Assembly: GCA_947454285.1 (NCBI GenBank)
Contig: CANGJO010000045.1
Span: 1-7,574, forward strand
Direction: 5' to 3'
Length of the DNA stretch: 7,574 nucleotides
From: Microbacteriaceae bacterium
Lineage (GTDB): Bacteria > Actinomycetota > Actinomycetes > Actinomycetales > Microbacteriaceae
In this document: one piece after another, positions 5,010 to 7,574 of the stretch
Numbering within the stretch: the first letter of the stretch is position 1
How the letters are laid out: each line of letters opens with the position of its first letter
Made by a program: the position numbers and the translations under genes
The notes under the pieces: model-generated
Database searches by the model: none
What the model was told of the DNA's origin: nothing
The model's input: only the letters and a program-made list of their open reading frames with translations

Positions 5010-5799
5010 AAAAGTGGCGTCTAAGAAGCCCGCTTTGAAAAAAACTGCCGAGCGCAAGCCGGTAGTAATCGTTGATGGCGTGCACGTTATTTATAAGGTT
5101 TATGCATCGGGCAAGCGCGTAACTCGCGGCCAAGGCAAAAACGGAATCTTTTCTAAGACTTCAAACCTGCGCGAGGTGCACGCGGTAAAGGGCGTGAGTT
5201 TCACCGTTTACGAGGGTGAGTCAATCGGCATTATCGGTTCGAATGGATCTGGTAAGTCAACCTTGCTTCGTGCAATTTCAGGACTAACCCCAATCGACGG
5301 CGGCAGCATCTATGCCATTGCTCGCCCTACATTGCTGGGCGTTGGTGGCGCCCTGTTGCCAAACATCAGCGGTGAGCGCAACATTCTGCTTGGCGGAATG
5401 GCAATGGGTGAGAGCCGTAAAGAGATGCAGGGTGCGGTAGACGAGATTGCCAAGTTCGCCGGGCTTGAGGAGTTCATTGACCTGCCGATGCGCACCTATT
5501 CATCGGGTATGGCCGCACGATTGAAATTTGCGATTGCTGCGCATCGCGATCACGACATTTTGATTGTTGACGAAGCTTTGAGTGTTGGCGACAAGCAATT
5601 CCAAAACCGATCAGAGGCTCGTATGCGACAGCTGCGCGAGAACGCGGGAACGGTTTTCTTGGTGAGTCACGCAATGGAATCAATTTTGGAAACCTGTAAT
5701 CGGGTTATCTGGCTAGAAAAGGGTTTGATTCGCATGGACGGCGAACCTAAAAAGGTTGTGGCCGCTTACAGCAAGTACATGGAAGAAATTTCAGAGTAA
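4996..5799 (+). CDS. ABC transporter ATPase of the surface-polymer exporter (TagH/Wzt-like)
   Basis: Cytoplasmic nucleotide-binding subunit that powers the preceding permease. 267 aa from ATG 4996, with GAGGA 5 nt upstream; a GTG at 4954 in the same frame would add 14 residues inside the permease gene and is less likely. Seen: a Lys-rich N-terminus (1-21), Walker A GSNGSGKST (81-89), signature YSSGMAARL (168-176, the SSGM variant usual in polysaccharide exporters rather than LSGGQ), Walker B ILIVDEAL (188-195) and H-loop LVSH (222-225). It ends soon after the ATPase core, so it lacks the C-terminal carbohydrate-binding domain of some Wzt proteins. This points to export without terminal-cap recognition. 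The stop abuts the glycosyltransferase start. Confidence 0.94.
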   Translation: MAEIKKVASKKPALKKTAERKPVVIVDGVHVIYKVYASGKRVTRGQGKNGIFSKTSNLREVHAVKGVSFTVYEGESIGIIGSNGSGKSTLLRAISGLTPIDGGSIYAIARPTLLGVGGALLPNISGERNILLGGMAMGESRKEMQGAVDEIAKFAGLEEFIDLPMRTYSSGMAARLKFAIAAHRDHDILIVDEALSVGDKQFQNRSEARMRQLRENAGTVFLVSHAMESILETCNRVIWLEKGLIRMDGEPKKVVAAYSKYMEEISE

Positions 5800-6852
5800 A
5801 TGCCTGCTGCAAAAACCGCTGCATCCAATAAAGTGCCGCCGATTTCAGTAATCATTCCGGTGCTCAACGAGCAGAATCACTTGGCCGCAGCCGTGAAGAG
5901 TGTGCTTGGCCAAAAGTATGCCGGCGACATTGAAGTTCTGTTGGCCCTTGGCCCATCGCGCGACAACACAAATCAGGTAGCGGCCGATTTAGCCAACACC
6001 GATAAGCGCATTCGCCTAATCGATAACCCGCGCGGATTGACCACGGTTGGATTGAACGAGGCCGTTCGTCAGAGCAAGCACGCAATCATCGTGCGCATTG
6101 ATGCACACAGCGAGCCAGCGGCCGGATACCTAGAAAACGGCGTGCGCGTTCTGTTGGAACGCAAAGCAGATTTGGTTGGCGGCATCATGGACGCCAAGGG
6201 CACCAGCGCATTTCAAAAGGCCGTTGCCTGGGCTTACACCTCGCGATTCGGCATTGGTGGTGCAAAATTCCACGTTGGTGGAGACGAGGGTGAGGCCGAG
6301 AGCGCTTACCTGGGCATTTTTCAAAAGAGCGCACTGGAGCGCGTGGGCGGTTACGACGAAAGCATCGTTCGCGGCGAGGATTGGGATCTTGCGCAGCGAA
6401 TCAAGAAGACCGGCGGTCTGGTTTGGTTCAGCCCGGAGCTCAAGGTCACCTATTGGCCGCGCGGCACCTGGAGCAAGCTGGCCAAGCAATTTATGTCTAC
6501 TGGCATTTGGCGCGGGGATCTGACTCGTCGCAATGCATCGGGCGCCAGCTTGCGCTACTGGATTCCACCGGTGTTGGTTGGTGCCGTGGCCTGGGGTCTG
6601 TTCTTGCTGGCCGGTGGCCACTGGTACGGAATCTTGCCGGCCGCTGTCTACCTAATGGGCGTGGCCTTCTTGGCCTCTACCGCTAGCGGGCTGTCGCTGA
6701 AGTCACGGGTTGCCCTGCTGATTGCCCTACCAACCATGCACTTTGCCTGGGGCCTTGGCTTCTGGCGCGGATACTTCTTTACTGCGCTTGGCATCGTTGA
6801 CAAGAGTCGTGTCAGCACCGATAAAAACTCGGCCGATAAGAGCTCGCGCTAA
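5800..6852 (+). CDS. Family 2 glycosyltransferase with C-terminal membrane helices
   Basis: Probably transfers a sugar from a nucleotide-sugar donor during assembly of the exported polymer, at the inner face of the membrane. 350 aa. A GT-A domain begins at ~15 (ISVIIPVLNEQNHL); the acidic metal-binding motif is the DxD variant Asp101-Ala-His103; the catalytic-acid region is GEDWDLAQRI with Glu193/Asp194; and FMSTGIWRGD (~231-240) stands where processive or membrane GT2 enzymes have a Q..RW-like motif. Three hydrophobic segments follow at ~254-272, 276-294 and 303-330. It resembles the ExoA/succinoglycan type in layout. ATG 5800 directly follows the ATPase stop (TAAATG), with only a weak AGAG nearby, so coupling is likely. 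Donor and acceptor cannot be read from the sequence. Confidence 0.88.
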   Translation: MPAAKTAASNKVPPISVIIPVLNEQNHLAAAVKSVLGQKYAGDIEVLLALGPSRDNTNQVAADLANTDKRIRLIDNPRGLTTVGLNEAVRQSKHAIIVRIDAHSEPAAGYLENGVRVLLERKADLVGGIMDAKGTSAFQKAVAWAYTSRFGIGGAKFHVGGDEGEAESAYLGIFQKSALERVGGYDESIVRGEDWDLAQRIKKTGGLVWFSPELKVTYWPRGTWSKLAKQFMSTGIWRGDLTRRNASGASLRYWIPPVLVGAVAWGLFLLAGGHWYGILPAAVYLMGVAFLASTASGLSLKSRVALLIALPTMHFAWGLGFWRGYFFTALGIVDKSRVSTDKNSADKSSR

Positions 6853-7574
6853 TGGCTTACACACCGGCACGAATCATCGGCGCACTTCGCCGTCGCAAGA
6901 ACGACTTGATTCGCACGGCCCTTTATAAGCCGACCGATGGCGTGCAGCTACGCAATGCCGTCTTGTTTGAGGCATTCGATGGAAAAGTTGTTGGCGACAG
7001 CCCACTGGATATTTTCAACGCATTAAAAGATGCGCGACCTGATTTGGAATTCTTCTGGACAGTGAAGTCGGGCGTTGTTGCGCCAGCTGGTTCGACTGCT
7101 GTGAAGTACGGATCTCGTGAGTGGCTAAAAGTCTTGGCAACCGCAAAATACTTGGTGAATAACTCTGCGTTCCCTTGGTACTTCAAAAAAGTTTCTGGAC
7201 AGGTTTATTTGCAGACTTGGCATGGCACACCGCTTAAGCGTTTGGTGCGTGACATTGAAGCCGGAAAAGTTTCTGCGCAATACCTAAGCACAATGAGAAA
7301 AGAAGCAGCTGCCTGGGATTACTTGATTTCACCAAGTGCTTATGCAAGCAAGTGCTTTGCAAGTGCGTTTGGTTTTCCGATCAAGGGTGACAAGGGAAAA
7401 GTTCTTGAGGTTGGGTACCCTCGCAATGACCGCTTGAGTGCAAGTGCAGACGAGCGAGCAGCAATGCGCAATCGCGTGCGCAAGCAACTTGGCGTGAAGA
7501 GCGCACAGACGCAACTGGTTTTGTACGCACCAACTTGGCGCGACACCAATCGCAACGCGGTTGGCACGCTGCAA
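6852..7574 (+). CDS. CDP-glycerol glycerophosphotransferase (TagF/TarF-like), 3' end cut by window
   Basis: Enzyme of teichoic acid synthesis that transfers glycerol phosphate from CDP-glycerol to a growing lipid-linked chain at the cytoplasmic membrane face. 241 codons are visible and the frame is open to the right edge. Family motifs are seen: LQTWHGTPLKRL with the putative catalytic His124 in WHG, VGYPRNDRL (~187-195) and LYAPTWRDTNRN (~224-235); these fit the Glyphos_transf family. The remaining C-terminal part, with the second donor-binding histidine, lies beyond the window. ATG overlaps the preceding stop (TAATG), so it belongs to the same operon. Whether it is a primase (one unit) or a polymerase (many) cannot be told from this part. 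Confidence 0.92.
   Translation, partial: MAYTPARIIGALRRRKNDLIRTALYKPTDGVQLRNAVLFEAFDGKVVGDSPLDIFNALKDARPDLEFFWTVKSGVVAPAGSTAVKYGSREWLKVLATAKYLVNNSAFPWYFKKVSGQVYLQTWHGTPLKRLVRDIEAGKVSAQYLSTMRKEAAAWDYLISPSAYASKCFASAFGFPIKGDKGKVLEVGYPRNDRLSASADERAAMRNRVRKQLGVKSAQTQLVLYAPTWRDTNRNAVGTLQ

Noticed and set aside
6130..6621. 163-aa minus-strand open frame inside the glycosyltransferase gene
   Set aside because: A shadow of the GT2 gene: no ribosome site, no recognisable domain, and the plus-strand frame carries the conserved motifs.
1..7574. CRISPR array, insertion sequence, phage, tRNA or rRNA
   Set aside because: No regularly spaced repeats, transposase or integrase frames, terminal inverted repeats or tRNA-like cloverleaf were seen.

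Overview
The window reads as a chromosomal segment of a Gram-positive bacterium, most likely an actinobacterium. By eye, GC is near 50%, and both operons are tightly packed. The exporter permease and ATPase look like the actinobacterial surface-polymer type. A small-genome member of the Microbacteriaceae would fit, but that placement is inference from protein flavour and compactness, with no database search behind it.

Positions 1-1671 (minus strand) carry the general sugar phosphotransferase (PTS) proteins: ptsH (HPr, 1402-1671), followed 4 nt later by ptsI (Enzyme I, start TTG at 1397), whose C-terminus runs off the left edge. Positions 1672-1998 are a 327-bp divergent regulatory region. It is dense in symmetric sites: a 16-bp perfect palindrome, a 10-bp palindrome, a cre/LacI-type operator match, a long inverted repeat and a tandem decamer. 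Positions 1999-4080 (plus strand) encode a three-gene fructose-family Enzyme II, with IIA, IIB and IIC as separate proteins, closed by a strong intrinsic terminator at 4098-4130. The locus therefore holds a whole phosphorelay: PEP to EI (His187) to HPr (His17) to IIA (His66) to IIB (Cys10) to sugar entering through IIC. No 1-phosphofructokinase or regulator gene lies in the window.

Positions 4155-7574 (plus strand) form a second, co-directional operon for a cell-surface polymer, probably a glycerol-phosphate teichoic-acid-like glycopolymer. It has an ABC-2 export permease, its ATPase (14-nt overlap), a family 2 glycosyltransferase with C-terminal membrane helices (abutting stop/start), and a CDP-glycerol glycerophosphotransferase (TAATG overlap) cut by the right edge. 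The permease may be translated from a leaderless GTG: a -10-like TAAACT lies 6 nt before the start, directly after the fru terminator.

I did not find a clearly new biological system. The points most worth a second look are the architecture of the 1672-1998 control region, possible leaderless starts (including an in-frame extended HPr), the Gly/Phe-rich tail on IIB, and a sharp change in leucine codon choice between the IIC gene and the export operon.
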